Shown: positions 26,653 to 38,164, numbered from the stretch's first letter. The stretch is DNA of 56,302 bases from Halothiobacillus sp. (GCA_024636015.1 JAGXHU010000057.1:1-56302); one strand, 5' to 3'. A program made the numbers and translations. Notes: generated by a model not told the origin, from the sequence alone.

Positions 26653-29277
26653 TCAATTCCCCAGAGATTTACCCGTAATTTCGGCGAGGTCAGACGAGCA
26701 GTCCGGCCGCTCATTGATTCGGATCAGAGCGGCTTTCATCAATGCAGCCCGATTGGGATCCAGTCGTTTCCAGATATTGAATACCGAGGCCAATCGCGCG
26801 GCCAATTGAGGGTTAAACCCATCGATCTCGATGATTTCATCGGCGATCCACGCGTAACTGTGACCCTTTATGGCATGAAAATGCAATTGGTTACCGCGCG
26901 CAAAACTGCCGATCAGGGCATGAACTCGGTTCGGGTTCTTGAGTGAAAAAGCTGAATGTTCCTTCAGTTGCTGCACCCGCTGAATGGCATCCCCGTCCGT
27001 CCGTTGTGCCTGAAGCGCAAACCACTTGTCCATGATAAGGGGATCATGACGCCAACGGGCCTCGAACACCGACATGAGTCGCTCGAATTCGCTCGTAGGA
27101 CGGACGCTGAGTGCGAGCAAGGCATTGAACGATTCGGTCATGTTGTCTGCCCGTTCAAACTGGTTCACTGCCAGTTGTAACCATGACGGGCGGTCCAGAG
27201 CAATCAGGTACGACAATACCTGACGTCGAATCTGTCGCTGACCGACATCGCGTGCCAGGTAGCGATATTTCTTGGGTGGCAGGTTCTTCTCGTAAACCAG
27301 TAGGAGTGTGGATTCCCACTCCGTCGCCAACTCAAGTCGCAGACGGGTACGCTCACTATGAATCCATTCGAAGGGGATGTTTTCCGCAAACTGATCTGCC
27401 AAATATTTTTCACTGGGCAGAGTGATGCATTCGGCAACGAACATCGGGTCGTGGTCTGACTCAAGCAGGATTTGACCGAAGGCGTTGGAGAGCCCGTTTG
27501 GTAGGGTATCTTCTGCCGAACCTTCCTGTGCGACCGCTGTTTGAATCCGCGCCATGAGGGTGCGAAGCAGGAGTTTCTGCAGCGCATCCCAACGATTAAA
27601 TGGGTCTGAGTCTGCACAGCTGAGTGTGGCGAGCGCGCTGTCGTCATAGGGATAATCGATGTCAACAGGTGCCGTGAAACCGCGATTCAGCGATGGGATG
27701 ATCTTCGTATCCAGAGGCAAATCGACCGGGAATGACCAGGTTTGATGACACTCGGTGAGCGTTAGTGTTTGCTGCTGCTGACCGTTCATGGAGACCGGTT
27801 CACCCGACGCCGTGAATAGCGCAACATCCAGTGGAAGCATGAAGGGTTGATTTTCCGACGCTTCCTGCTGAATGGTGAGGGTATATTCGCCGGGGGTGCG
27901 GTTGTCGGTGAACTGCAATTTTGGTGTGCCAGCCACGTCGTACCAACGGCGAAATTGCTGAAGATTCCTGCCCGAGGCATCGGCCATGCACTGGATGAAA
28001 TCCTCGATCGTTACGGCCTGCCCGTCAAATCGTTCGAAATACAGATCGGTTCCCTGCCTGAACGTGTCCCACCCCAGCAGATTGCGCTGCATTCGAACGA
28101 CTTCAGCACCCTTGTTGTACACCGTGGATGTGTAGAAATTGTTGATTTCACGATATGTTTTTGGCTGCACCGGATGTGCCTGGGGGCCGGCATCCTCCGC
28201 AAACTGCACCTGACGCAGTAGATTCACATCCTGTATCCGGTTCACGGCGCGTGAGCCCATGTCCGCTGAGAACTCTTGATCGCGGAAAACCGTGAAGCCT
28301 TCCTTGAGCGAGAGCTGGAACCAGTCACGACAGGTCACGCGATTGCCGGACCAGTTGTGGAAATACTCGTGGGCTACAACCGATTCGATGCCGGCATAAT
28401 CGCCATCGGTGGCCGTATCGGGTTTGGCCAGGATGTATCGGGAGTTGAAAATGTTCAACCCCTTGTTTTCTATCGCACCCATATTGAAATCGTCGACGGC
28501 GACAATGTTGAATACGTCCAGATCATATTCGCGACCATAGGTATCCTCATCCCAACGCATGGATTTCTTCAGAGAGTCCATGGCGTGCTCGCAACGGTCG
28601 GCATTATGTTCTTCAACATAAATGGCCAGGTCGATCGCGCGACCAGAGCGGGTAATGAACCGATCCTTCAGGGCGGTCAGTTTGCCGGCAACCAGCGCGA
28701 AAAGGTAGGACGGCTTCGGATGGGGATCGACCCAACGCGCGACATGCTTGCCCTCCCCCGCCGGCTCAAGGCTTAAGGGGTTGCCATTGGCCAGCAATAC
28801 GGGATACAGCGCCCGGTCAGCGATCATGGTCACACTGTAGCGCGCCAGCACATCGGGACGGTCGATGAAATAGGTGATGCGACGGAACCCCTCCGGTTCG
28901 CATTGGGTGCAGAAATTGCCTGAGGACTGGTAGAGCCCTTCCAGCGCTTTATTGGCCGCAGGATTGATTTCGGTTTCGATCGACAACGTGAAATCGTCAC
29001 CCACAGACGGAACCGTCAGGTGAGTATCCGTGCAGGAATAATGATCGGCAGAGAGCGGCTGATTATTCAGTTGGACCGATCGCAAATTCAAGTCTTCGCC
29101 GTTCAGCACCAGCGGACGCGAATGATCCCCATTGCGGCGTATCTGCATCCGGGACGCTACCGACGTTACCGAAGGACCCAGATTGAAGGTCAGGTCGATC
29201 GTGTCAATCAGGAAATCCGGTGGCAGGTAATCTGCCAGGCGAATTTCCGGGGCTGTCGTGCGTTCGATCGTATGCAT
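26653..29277 (-). CDS. pepN: Aminopeptidase N (M1 family)
   Basis: An 874-residue zinc aminopeptidase that removes N-terminal residues from peptides in the cytoplasm; E. coli PepN has 870. The zinc motif is HEYFH (residues 303-307) with the distal glutamate at about 326 (LSLKEGFTVFRDQEF). The exopeptidase motif usually written GAMEN appears as GAIEN (267-271), a conservative change. The bacterial four-domain layout is complete, with the C-terminal helical domain ending in a NERPDCSSDLAEI-like stretch. Transcribed divergently from rdgC. Confidence 0.96.
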   Translation of the reverse strand: MHTIERTTAPEIRLADYLPPDFLIDTIDLTFNLGPSVTSVASRMQIRRNGDHSRPLVLNGEDLNLRSVQLNNQPLSADHYSCTDTHLTVPSVGDDFTLSIETEINPAANKALEGLYQSSGNFCTQCEPEGFRRITYFIDRPDVLARYSVTMIADRALYPVLLANGNPLSLEPAGEGKHVARWVDPHPKPSYLFALVAGKLTALKDRFITRSGRAIDLAIYVEEHNADRCEHAMDSLKKSMRWDEDTYGREYDLDVFNIVAVDDFNMGAIENKGLNIFNSRYILAKPDTATDGDYAGIESVVAHEYFHNWSGNRVTCRDWFQLSLKEGFTVFRDQEFSADMGSRAVNRIQDVNLLRQVQFAEDAGPQAHPVQPKTYREINNFYTSTVYNKGAEVVRMQRNLLGWDTFRQGTDLYFERFDGQAVTIEDFIQCMADASGRNLQQFRRWYDVAGTPKLQFTDNRTPGEYTLTIQQEASENQPFMLPLDVALFTASGEPVSMNGQQQQTLTLTECHQTWSFPVDLPLDTKIIPSLNRGFTAPVDIDYPYDDSALATLSCADSDPFNRWDALQKLLLRTLMARIQTAVAQEGSAEDTLPNGLSNAFGQILLESDHDPMFVAECITLPSEKYLADQFAENIPFEWIHSERTRLRLELATEWESTLLLVYEKNLPPKKYRYLARDVGQRQIRRQVLSYLIALDRPSWLQLAVNQFERADNMTESFNALLALSVRPTSEFERLMSVFEARWRHDPLIMDKWFALQAQRTDGDAIQRVQQLKEHSAFSLKNPNRVHALIGSFARGNQLHFHAIKGHSYAWIADEIIEIDGFNPQLAARLASVFNIWKRLDPNRAALMKAALIRINERPDCSSDLAEITGKSLGN

Positions 29278-29450
29278 AAAACTAAAGCTCGTTATGGGGT
29301 CAGTGCGGCAGTCGATTGTCGTGAGTATAACCCGCCGGAAGGCCCGCCCGAAGGATTGTCATGGCGTAAGCACGTGAGAATTGTGCCTATGGTCGTTTGA
29401 GTGCGCGTAGGCAGTCGCGTGTCGGATGCGGCATAATGGCGGGACTTTAG

Positions 29451-29457
29451 AAGGAGG
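29451..29457 (+). promoter_or_regulatory. Strong Shine-Dalgarno of rdgC
   Basis: AAGGAGG, a near-complete complement to the 16S 3' end, lies five bases before the rdgC ATG and fixes that start. A CATAAT at 29432-29437 could be a -10 box, without a convincing -35. Confidence 0.8.
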
Positions 29458-29462
29458 TTCGC

Positions 29463-30353
29463 ATGTTTTTTCGTCAATTATCGGTGTACCGTTTGGAAAC
29501 CACGGTGGCCGATTTCAATTCGCTGGCCGCCCCCCTGGGTGAAAAACCCTTTATTCCCACCCGCGCCCAGCAGGTGGAGTCGGTCGGCTGGCAAACCGTG
29601 ATTGGCGAAAATTTCGTCCATGACACTGATGAAGCCGGGCGAATCGCGTTACGCCGTGAAGAACGGACGGTACCTGCGTCAGTGGTGCGGGACGAGGCGG
29701 AAAATCGGCTGCTCGCCCGAAATGGTGACAGCGCTGAGCCAACCCGCGCCGAACGCGTTGCCATGCGCGATGCTGTGCTTCTTGAGTTGCTGCCGCAGGC
29801 TTTCCCGCGCCAGAACGTGACACAGGCCATCATTGACAGGAAGCATGAGCAAGTCTGGTTTGATACCGTCACAGCCAACAAGATCGAGCGCCTGAGCAAT
29901 CAATTGCGCGAAGCACTTGGCCAATGGCGCATGGTGCCTTGGCTGGCTGGTCAGGATATCTCAGCACAACTTTCTGCCTGGTTGCTGGGTGCTCCGCCCG
30001 AAGGATTTGAGATCGGTGAGGCTGCCAGGCTTGTGGATTTGCGAGAAGGCGGCACCATCACGGTCGCCAAGCTTGCACTGCCAGATCCGCACGTGATCGC
30101 ACATCTACATGAGGGCATGAAGGTCGATCAGCTCGAATTGATCTGGCGCGAGCAGATTCGGTTCACCTTACGCGCAGATGGCGGTCTGACCCGAATCAAA
30201 CCTACCGAATTGCTGGATACCGATCCCGCCGAATCCCTGGATGATGCCGATCAGCAGCTGGATGCCGATCAGCGCCTGATGGTCGAAGCCTTGCGCCGGT
30301 TGATTCATGATCTGCAGCAGGTGCTACATACGCCCGAGGCAAACCCGGTCTGA
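29463..30353 (+). CDS. rdgC: Recombination-associated protein RdgC
   Basis: A 296-residue member of the RdgC family (E. coli 303), a ring-shaped DNA-binding protein that limits RecA-driven recombination and is confined mainly to beta- and gammaproteobacteria. Family traits: FRQLSVYRL at the N-terminus, GWQTVIGENFVH, the LLPQAFPRQ block near residue 115, FDTVTANKIERL, and a C-terminal MKVDQLELIWREQIRFTLRADGGLTRIK. The start is fixed by a strong AAGGAGG. It stands 48 bp before purB. Confidence 0.92.
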   Translation: MFFRQLSVYRLETTVADFNSLAAPLGEKPFIPTRAQQVESVGWQTVIGENFVHDTDEAGRIALRREERTVPASVVRDEAENRLLARNGDSAEPTRAERVAMRDAVLLELLPQAFPRQNVTQAIIDRKHEQVWFDTVTANKIERLSNQLREALGQWRMVPWLAGQDISAQLSAWLLGAPPEGFEIGEAARLVDLREGGTITVAKLALPDPHVIAHLHEGMKVDQLELIWREQIRFTLRADGGLTRIKPTELLDTDPAESLDDADQQLDADQRLMVEALRRLIHDLQQVLHTPEANPV

Positions 30354-30372
30354 TTCCGACCGAAATCAGACC
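30347..30372 (+). other. Inverted repeat spanning the rdgC stop, before purB
   Basis: GGTCTGATT (30347-30355) and AATCAGACC (30364-30372) pair perfectly around an eight-base loop. No T run follows, so it is not a standard terminator. It could stabilise the rdgC message end, attenuate read-through into purB, or be a protein site; it does not match the PurR operator as I know it. Confidence 0.5.
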
Positions 30373-30392
30373 GCTCAGATAGATTTACCTAG

Positions 30393-31781
<1,389 letters not shown>

Positions 31782-31812
31782 GAATCGAAACCGTTGAACG
31801 GGTGGTGCGCAC

Positions 31813-33207
31813 ATGCCCTTGCCGAATGACTGGATCGCATATCTGAAGGAAAACCCATTGCCCGTTCGGGGAGAGGTCCACGAGCAGATTTGTCGGAATC
31901 TCCAGCGAGAGGAAGGGGATCAAGGGGCATTGGTTGGCTGGATTCGGCGTGATCCGGGTGCCTGCGCCTTCATCATGGGTGCGGCTGCTCGGGCGCAGCG
32001 TGCCAAAAACCGAAATGCGCCGCACAGTCTCGATCATGCCTTGTCCCTTTTAGGCAATACCTGGGCCAAATCCGAGTTGCCGAAATTAGGTGTGCTCGAA
32101 GATGTTCTGACTGATGAGTCGGCCCGGGCTGGGTATTTCATGGGGCTCAGCCGCAGCCTCCATGCCGCACGGCATGCGGAGAGCTGGCTCACAGAGTTTC
32201 GGGATACGAACTATGAAATCGTTGTGCTGGCGACCCTACTGCACAATTTCATCGAACTGGCGCTATGGCGCGATGCGCCCGACGTGATGCGTGCCGCCTT
32301 GGCGTGCGTGCGTGACAATCGAAGAGCCTCACTGGGGTTGGCCATCCAGGATGTGCTCAAAATTCAGGGTATTGATCTGGCCGATCTTGAATGTGAACTG
32401 GGCGCATATTTCTATCTGCCAACCCAGTTGTATCAGGATGAAGCCGCCTCCCCGGTATTGGCCAAACATCACCAGACCATCGTTCTGCTTGCTCGTCGCT
32501 TATGTTTTTACAGTGAACTGGGCTGGTACCACACAGAGATGCTGGCAACCAAAAAGCTCATTGCCGAGTTGCTCAATCGTGATTTGGTGACCACCGATCA
32601 ACTGATCCATAACACAGCCCTCCAGACCGCTCATGAATTCTACCCCATCGGTTTTTACTGCAGCGCCAAACTGCTGATCGATACCCAACGCAAACACCGG
32701 GAGGTTTGGCCGCTACCCAGTGAATACGGGGTACCGCCGACGGATCAGCAACACGCTTACCTGAGCCTTTCCGACCGAATTACCTGTAGTCGTCATGAAC
32801 CCATCCTGATGATCAAGGCTCTGTTGGCCAGTCTGATTGAAGGTCTGCATTGTCGCAGTGTCGTTGTCTATGGGTATGTGCAGGATGCAAAGGTGCTGGC
32901 CCTGAGTATCAATAAACGCACGGAGGGTGTGCGCGTGCCTGAGCAGCTATCTTTGCTGCAGAATCCACTGTTTGATCGCTTGTTTTCCGGTAACAAGGCC
33001 ATCCAGGTACAGGACGAAAATCGACACAAGCTGATCCGTCTGGTTGATGAACAGGGTCAGAAACTGATTCACGTAGATTGTTACATCCAGACATTGAGCT
33101 GGAAGGGAACACCCTTTGCCCTGCTGATTATCGATACCCGTCCGGGCCAGGGTGTCCGTGAAATGGCGCCATTGTTCGAACATTTTATGCAGTTCTGGTC
33201 TGAGTAA
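31813..33207 (+). CDS. HDOD-like signalling protein
   Basis: A 464-residue protein. Residues 16-110 follow the HDOD pattern in degraded form: LPVRGEVHEQICRNL, WIRRDPGACAFIMGAA, HSLDHALSLLGNTW. An LLHNFIELAL segment around residue 140 corresponds to the LLHDIG-like position. The C-terminal half (about 300-464) has no domain I recognise; it could be a divergent sensory or GAF-like fold. No membrane span or signal peptide. It starts 31 bp after purB and may be read from the same transcript. Function unknown; HDOD proteins usually regulate motility, biofilm or stress responses. Confidence 0.65.
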   Translation: MPLPNDWIAYLKENPLPVRGEVHEQICRNLQREEGDQGALVGWIRRDPGACAFIMGAAARAQRAKNRNAPHSLDHALSLLGNTWAKSELPKLGVLEDVLTDESARAGYFMGLSRSLHAARHAESWLTEFRDTNYEIVVLATLLHNFIELALWRDAPDVMRAALACVRDNRRASLGLAIQDVLKIQGIDLADLECELGAYFYLPTQLYQDEAASPVLAKHHQTIVLLARRLCFYSELGWYHTEMLATKKLIAELLNRDLVTTDQLIHNTALQTAHEFYPIGFYCSAKLLIDTQRKHREVWPLPSEYGVPPTDQQHAYLSLSDRITCSRHEPILMIKALLASLIEGLHCRSVVVYGYVQDAKVLALSINKRTEGVRVPEQLSLLQNPLFDRLFSGNKAIQVQDENRHKLIRLVDEQGQKLIHVDCYIQTLSWKGTPFALLIIDTRPGQGVREMAPLFEHFMQFWSE

Positions 33208-33222
33208 GTCCCATATCCCTAT

Positions 33223-34299
33223 CTAACCCGCCTTCTCTTCACTTTGGGCGAGTGCCCAGTCGATATGTCGGTCTAGTTGATCGCTCACCTGCCCGCGCCG
33301 TAGATTGAGGGCCTCGATCACTTTCTGGGGTGCCGATGGCCGCGACCCCAGCAGGTTTCCCAGCGCAATAGACACATTCCTTAGCCAGCGTTGCCATCCG
33401 ATGCGACGAATAGCCATACCTTCGGTTCGTTGGAGAAACGTGTGTTCGTCCCACGCGAACAGGGATAACAAATCGGGGGCATCCAGGCCGTGTCGTGCCC
33501 GGAAATCCGGATCAACTGCCTGTGAGGCAAACCGGTTCCAGGGACATACCAACTGACAATCATCACATCCGTAGATCCGATTGCCCATGGGCACCCGGAA
33601 TTCAATGGGTATGTCCTCATCGCTTTCGATGGTGAGATAAGAAATGCAACGCCGCGCATCTACAACCCCGTCCGCCACAATCGCTTGCGTCGGGCAAATC
33701 GTGATGCAGGCCGTGCAACTTCCACAGTGCGGGGTTACGGGCTTGTCGATAGGCAACGGGAAATCGATAAAGAGTTCGCCAAGAAAAAACCAGGAGCCCG
33801 CTTCTCGATTTATTACCAGTGAATGCTTGCCTTTCCAGCCGATACCCGATTTTTCGGCCAGACCGGTTTCGTACACGGGCGCAGAATCGACGAAGGCGCG
33901 GTATCCGAAAGGACCGAATGTGTCTTGAATGCGGTCGGCCAGCTTCTGCAGTTGATTGCGCAGAACCTTGTGGTAATCGCGTCCCAAGGCATATCGTGAG
34001 ATGTAGCCGAGATCGGGCGTGCCGAGCACATGGGCCGGCCCCGCCACGTCCGGGGGCAGGTAGTTCTTTCGAACCGTCAGGATGCGTTGTGTGCCGGGAA
34101 TGAGCGTTTCGGGGCGAAAGCGTTTGAGGCCATGCGCGCCCATATAGGCCATACCACCGGCATGACCTTGGGCCATCCATTCGAGATAACCGGCCTCGTA
34201 CGCCGATAAATCGGTATCGCAAACGCGCAGATCGTCAAATCCCAGCTCAATCGCCCAGGTGTGAATCTGCTGCCTGAGTTCGGCCGTAGCCTCGATCAA
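33223..34299 (-). CDS. queG: Epoxyqueuosine reductase
   Basis: A 358-residue cobalamin-dependent iron-sulfur enzyme that makes queuosine from epoxyqueuosine in tRNA. Two 4Fe-4S clusters are predicted from CGSCTACITICP and CDDCQLVCPWN. The N-terminal cobalamin domain contains GYISRYALGRDYHKVLR and the VDSAPVYETGLAEKSGIGWKGKHSL block; a HEAT-like C-terminus follows. The start is a TTG at 34299, inside a TTGA overlap with the crcB stop and with GGAG five bases before it. A much longer upstream reading would only duplicate crcB sequence. Confidence 0.93.
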   Translation of the reverse strand: MIEATAELRQQIHTWAIELGFDDLRVCDTDLSAYEAGYLEWMAQGHAGGMAYMGAHGLKRFRPETLIPGTQRILTVRKNYLPPDVAGPAHVLGTPDLGYISRYALGRDYHKVLRNQLQKLADRIQDTFGPFGYRAFVDSAPVYETGLAEKSGIGWKGKHSLVINREAGSWFFLGELFIDFPLPIDKPVTPHCGSCTACITICPTQAIVADGVVDARRCISYLTIESDEDIPIEFRVPMGNRIYGCDDCQLVCPWNRFASQAVDPDFRARHGLDAPDLLSLFAWDEHTFLQRTEGMAIRRIGWQRWLRNVSIALGNLLGSRPSAPQKVIEALNLRRGQVSDQLDRHIDWALAQSEEKAG

Positions 34300-34670
34300 A
34301 GTCGCTCCGCAAGCAGCATGCCGCCCCGCGCGGCTGCCAGGCAGGCCATGATGGTTACGGTGATGTACATGCCGGATACCCACCACTCATGGCGCTCGAA
34401 CAGGGTCAACGAATCAATTGAAAAGGTCGACATGGTGGTGAAAGCGCCCAGGAAGCCGGTCAGAATGGCAATCCGGTACTCGGTGGAAATCTGTAATTTG
34501 GTCAGTAGAAAGATGCCTAGAAACCCGATCAGCGCAGAACCGACCACATTCACGGTCAATGTGCCCCAGGGATACTGGCGGCCGAACTGATGCGCCATGA
34601 ACACGGTAACAGCGTAACGGGCCATCGCCCCAAAGGCGCCCGCTACGGCAAGCAGTGCATACAATCTCAT
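34296..34670 (-). CDS. crcB: Fluoride channel CrcB/Fluc
   Basis: A 124-residue inner-membrane protein with four spans that works as a dual-topology dimer exporting fluoride. Conserved: GAMARYAVT near the N-terminus, GTLTVNVVGSALIGFL, and GFLGAFTTMSTFSID with the central threonine/serine track. No fluoride riboswitch was recognised in the 69 bp before it. It follows the ABC transporter gene and overlaps queG. Confidence 0.93.
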   Translation of the reverse strand: MRLYALLAVAGAFGAMARYAVTVFMAHQFGRQYPWGTLTVNVVGSALIGFLGIFLLTKLQISTEYRIAILTGFLGAFTTMSTFSIDSLTLFERHEWWVSGMYITVTIMACLAAARGGMLLAERL

Positions 34671-34739
34671 CGATATGAACTCATGGTAAATCCTACCCTG
34701 GAAAATGCCCGAAATCAGGGCGTCAAACGGTCCGTCCGA

Positions 34740-36524
34740 TTAGTGATTTTCGGTCAACCGCCCATCCGTCAGGGTCAAAAAACGGGTATGCAGCGGTACG
34801 AGCGACGTGCGATGCCCCACACTCACGATGGCCGCTTTGGGCAGTTGGGCAAATATTAACTGATAGAGCATCGTTTCACTGGTTTCGTCCAGAGCCGATG
34901 TGGCTTCGTCCATGAAAACGAGAATCGGTTGTTGCAACAATATCCGGGCAATGGCGATGCGTTGCTGTTCACCCAAGGAAAGAATGTGCGCCCAGGGTTC
35001 GATGTCATCCAGGTATTCGACGAGTTGGGGCAATCCGACTTGTGTGAGAACCGTCACGATGCGGTCATTTGGGGTTCCCGTTGCCATGGAGGGATACAGT
35101 ACCGCCTCGCGTAGTGTGCCGACCGGAAGATAGGGGCGCTGAGGTAGAAAAAGCTTCGCCTCACCATTGGGTAGATCGATCTGCCCTTGTCCAAACGGCC
35201 AGATACCGGCCAATGCGCGGAGCAACGTGCTTTTACCCGAGCCGGATGCGCCCATGATCAGTGCACGATCACCGGGTACGAGCTCGATATTGAAGTCCTT
35301 AAGCAGGCTTCGTCCATCCGGAAGGTTGATCGACAGTCCCCGCACAGAGATCTTGGGGGCGTCGGTAGCCGTTTGTGTCTGGATGATCTCAGGTGCGCTG
35401 CTCTGCAGGGTTTTCACATCGGTCACGAGTGTCCGGAAACCCTGCAGACGGTCGGTGACGGCATGCCACTGCGCGAAGCTGTCGTAACTCTGGGCCAAAT
35501 AGGCAAAGGCGCTTTGTACATTGCCAAATGCGGAGCTGACCTGCATCAGGAAGCCCAGCGGCACTGCCTTGGCAAAATAGGCTGAGGCAGCGGCCAGGAA
35601 CGGAAGGATCATCGCCACCTGACTGAAATAGCTACTGAACCAGTTAAACCGTTTCTGACGAAGAATCAGGCGCTTGTAATTGTCGAAAACGCGGTCGAAC
35701 CGATATTTGAATTGCGCCTCTTCCTTGTGTTCACCGGCATACAGGGCGACAGCCTCACTGTTCTCGCGTAGACGCACCAAACTGAAGCGGAAATCAGCCT
35801 GCAAGCGCTGCTGGTTGAAGTTAAGCCAGATCAATGGATTGCCGACTTTAGCGGCTACCCAGGTCCAGGCAACGGCGTACAGCAAGGCCACCCAGACCAG
35901 AAACCCCGGGATGTGGTGTTCGGTGCCATGCCAGGGAATGACCACTTTGGCGGACAGGAACCACAACAGGCCAATAAAGGCGACGAGATTAGCAATGGCA
36001 CTTAATAGACCGGTAAACAGACTCGTCGTGAGTTGGGAAAACATGTTCAAATCATCGGCAATCCGTTGATCGGGGTTGTCCTGACCGCGCTTGAAGATCT
36101 CCATGTGGTAGTAGGTTTGCGCACTCAGGTAGCGACTCAGGTAATCCCCGGTGAGCCACCGGCGCCAGCGTAGATCCAGCAGCTGTGTGAGATAGGTTTG
36201 GTAGACGCCCAAAGCAATGGCGGAAAAGGCCAGCAGGGCAAATTCACCTAACAACTTCCAGAAACCGGCCTGATCATAGGTTTGCAGAGCATTGTAAAAA
36301 CGGTTGTACCAGTCGGTAATCTGCAAATTGATGAACACGAGCATCAAGGTAAGCACGATGATGGCGAGCAGGAATCCCCGCGCCTTCCAGCGCTCGTCCG
36401 ACTCCATGAAATAGGGTTTCGCCAACGCCCAGACCGTGGAAAAGAATGCACGATTGAATTTTCTGGGTTGATTAGCCAGTGCGGTGATGCCCGGCGTATG
36501 GTCGTTCGGATCGATGGATTGCAT
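34740..36524 (-). CDS. Fused permease/ATPase ABC transporter, SbmA-BacA/YddA type
   Basis: A 594-residue half transporter. The N-terminal part (1-350) has about six membrane spans and the SbmA/BacA-like features LRWRRWLTGDYLSRYLSAQTYY and NPDQRIADDLNMF. The ATPase part has Walker A GASGSGKST, signature LSLGEQQRIAIAR and Walker B ILVFMDEATSALDE. Members (E. coli YddA, mycobacterial BacA-like, peroxisomal ABCD) import or move peptides, cobalamin or acyl compounds; the substrate here is unknown. It lies 74 bp downstream of lnt on the same strand, with only a weak ribosome-binding site. Confidence 0.88.
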   Translation of the reverse strand: MQSIDPNDHTPGITALANQPRKFNRAFFSTVWALAKPYFMESDERWKARGFLLAIIVLTLMLVFINLQITDWYNRFYNALQTYDQAGFWKLLGEFALLAFSAIALGVYQTYLTQLLDLRWRRWLTGDYLSRYLSAQTYYHMEIFKRGQDNPDQRIADDLNMFSQLTTSLFTGLLSAIANLVAFIGLLWFLSAKVVIPWHGTEHHIPGFLVWVALLYAVAWTWVAAKVGNPLIWLNFNQQRLQADFRFSLVRLRENSEAVALYAGEHKEEAQFKYRFDRVFDNYKRLILRQKRFNWFSSYFSQVAMILPFLAAASAYFAKAVPLGFLMQVSSAFGNVQSAFAYLAQSYDSFAQWHAVTDRLQGFRTLVTDVKTLQSSAPEIIQTQTATDAPKISVRGLSINLPDGRSLLKDFNIELVPGDRALIMGASGSGKSTLLRALAGIWPFGQGQIDLPNGEAKLFLPQRPYLPVGTLREAVLYPSMATGTPNDRIVTVLTQVGLPQLVEYLDDIEPWAHILSLGEQQRIAIARILLQQPILVFMDEATSALDETSETMLYQLIFAQLPKAAIVSVGHRTSLVPLHTRFLTLTDGRLTENH

Positions 36525-36598
36525 ATTTTATTTCTTGTTATCGGGTTAGCGGGTATTGAAATACATTCCGAGCTTTGAGCCTTGGACTTCGCCGAGGT

Positions 36599-38164
36599 TC
36601 AATCCGGGCGCATGACTCGACGGCGCCAAAGCCAGGCACTGGCCCAGAACATGATGGCAAACAGGATGATCGGCCAGGATTGGAGATGATAAAACGGTGT
36701 CGTGCCTTGATAGGGTTGAACCGCTGATTTCAGGATGCCCTGCCGGTCGACGCCCAAAGTTTTGGTTACCCGACCCTCGGTGTCAATAAAGGCGGAGATC
36801 CCGGTATTGGTTGCCCGCACCATCGGACGACCGTATTCCAGGGCGCGTACGGCCGCCATTTGCAGATTCTGATGGGGAGCCAGGCTGTCACCGAACCAGG
36901 AATCGTTAGAGATGTTCACGAGAATCCCCGCTGTCGGCAGATCATGCCGAATATCCCGGGCGAAATCGGCCTCATAGCAAATGGAAGGACCGATCCGCAC
37001 ACCCTGCACCGTGGGCAGAGGCTGATTGGCAGCACCGGGAGTTAAGTCGGACATCGGGATGTCGATCAGCCCCGAAAACAAGTCCATGATCGGCCGCAGT
37101 GGCATGTATTCACTAAAGGGAACGAGATGCGCCTTGCGGTGACTGCCTACTTGGCTCGGGATACCGACCATACTGTTGTAGTAATGTCCGTCACCATCCT
37201 GAGTGAAGGTGCCGACCAGATAATCCGTTTTGGTCTCTGCCGACCGTTTCTCCAGAATTTTCCGAAACCATTCCAGATTGCTCAGAACATCTGGAATGGC
37301 AGTTTCCGGCCAAATGATCAGATCTGCAGGCCCAATCCTGTCAGATAAGTCCACGTAGGTATGAAGCGTCTTATTGAGAAAGGCCGGGTCAAACTTCTGC
37401 ATCTGGGGCACATTCGCTTGTGCCAGACCGATCATCAGCGGCTTACCGACCGGTTGGGTCCAGTGGATTCGGCTCAATCCAATACCTAATCCGATGATAA
37501 GGACGAAAACGCCTACCAGGATGCCTGCGGCTTTGAGCCCGTCAGTCTGTTGCCGGCGGGCCTCGGTAATCCCCCAGGCCAGCAGCCCTGCCATCAGGAC
37601 GGTGATCAGACTCACCCCATACTCACCCACGAGCGGTAGAAAACCGCCCAGTGGGCCATTGACCTGAGCAACCCCGAGATCGAGCCAGGGGAAGCCGCTC
37701 AGTACCCAGCCCCGCAGCCATTCAACGAAAACCCAACTGCCTGAAAAGGCGAGAATCAAACGCCAAATTGGTTTTCGATCTTCGGGGTTTCCGGCCGGAC
37801 CCGCCCTACTCGCCCAGACGGCTAGCCAGGCGGTCAGGGCGGCATAAAGTGCCAGTGCACCAAAAAACAATAATGTGATCAATGCCGCGATAGGGGCGAT
37901 TGCACCACCAAACAGATTGAGGCTGAGATAGACCCAACTGACGCCTACACCGAATTGCCCCAGACCGAAGGCATAGCCAAGCCAGAGCGCCCGACGGGTC
38001 GATTGCCCGATTAACAACAGGATCAGGATGGCGGGACTCAGGATCGTGACGGGCCAGACATCGAGGGGTGCAAAACCCAAGGGTAGTATTGCGCCGGCCA
38101 GAAGAGCAAAAAGAAGATACCAACGGAAGTGGAGCACCGGGCTAGCGTCGGATGCTTGACTCAT
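36599..38164 (-). CDS. lnt: Apolipoprotein N-acyltransferase
   Basis: A 521-residue inner-membrane enzyme that adds the third acyl chain to lipoproteins, required for Lol sorting. Six or more N-terminal spans are followed by a periplasmic nitrilase-like domain and a final C-terminal span. The catalytic triad is visible: E287 in IIWPETAIP, K344 in HRKAHLVPFSEYMP, and C396 in PSICYEADF. Length agrees with E. coli Lnt (512). Its ATG overlaps the corC stop as ATGA. Confidence 0.96.
   Translation of the reverse strand: MSQASDASPVLHFRWYLLFALLAGAILPLGFAPLDVWPVTILSPAILILLLIGQSTRRALWLGYAFGLGQFGVGVSWVYLSLNLFGGAIAPIAALITLLFFGALALYAALTAWLAVWASRAGPAGNPEDRKPIWRLILAFSGSWVFVEWLRGWVLSGFPWLDLGVAQVNGPLGGFLPLVGEYGVSLITVLMAGLLAWGITEARRQQTDGLKAAGILVGVFVLIIGLGIGLSRIHWTQPVGKPLMIGLAQANVPQMQKFDPAFLNKTLHTYVDLSDRIGPADLIIWPETAIPDVLSNLEWFRKILEKRSAETKTDYLVGTFTQDGDGHYYNSMVGIPSQVGSHRKAHLVPFSEYMPLRPIMDLFSGLIDIPMSDLTPGAANQPLPTVQGVRIGPSICYEADFARDIRHDLPTAGILVNISNDSWFGDSLAPHQNLQMAAVRALEYGRPMVRATNTGISAFIDTEGRVTKTLGVDRQGILKSAVQPYQGTTPFYHLQSWPIILFAIMFWASAWLWRRRVMRPD

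Noticed and set aside
34671..34739. Fluoride riboswitch before crcB
   Set aside because: The 69-bp gap is short and none of the conserved crcB-motif blocks was seen; only an imperfect GCCC / GGGC stem is present.
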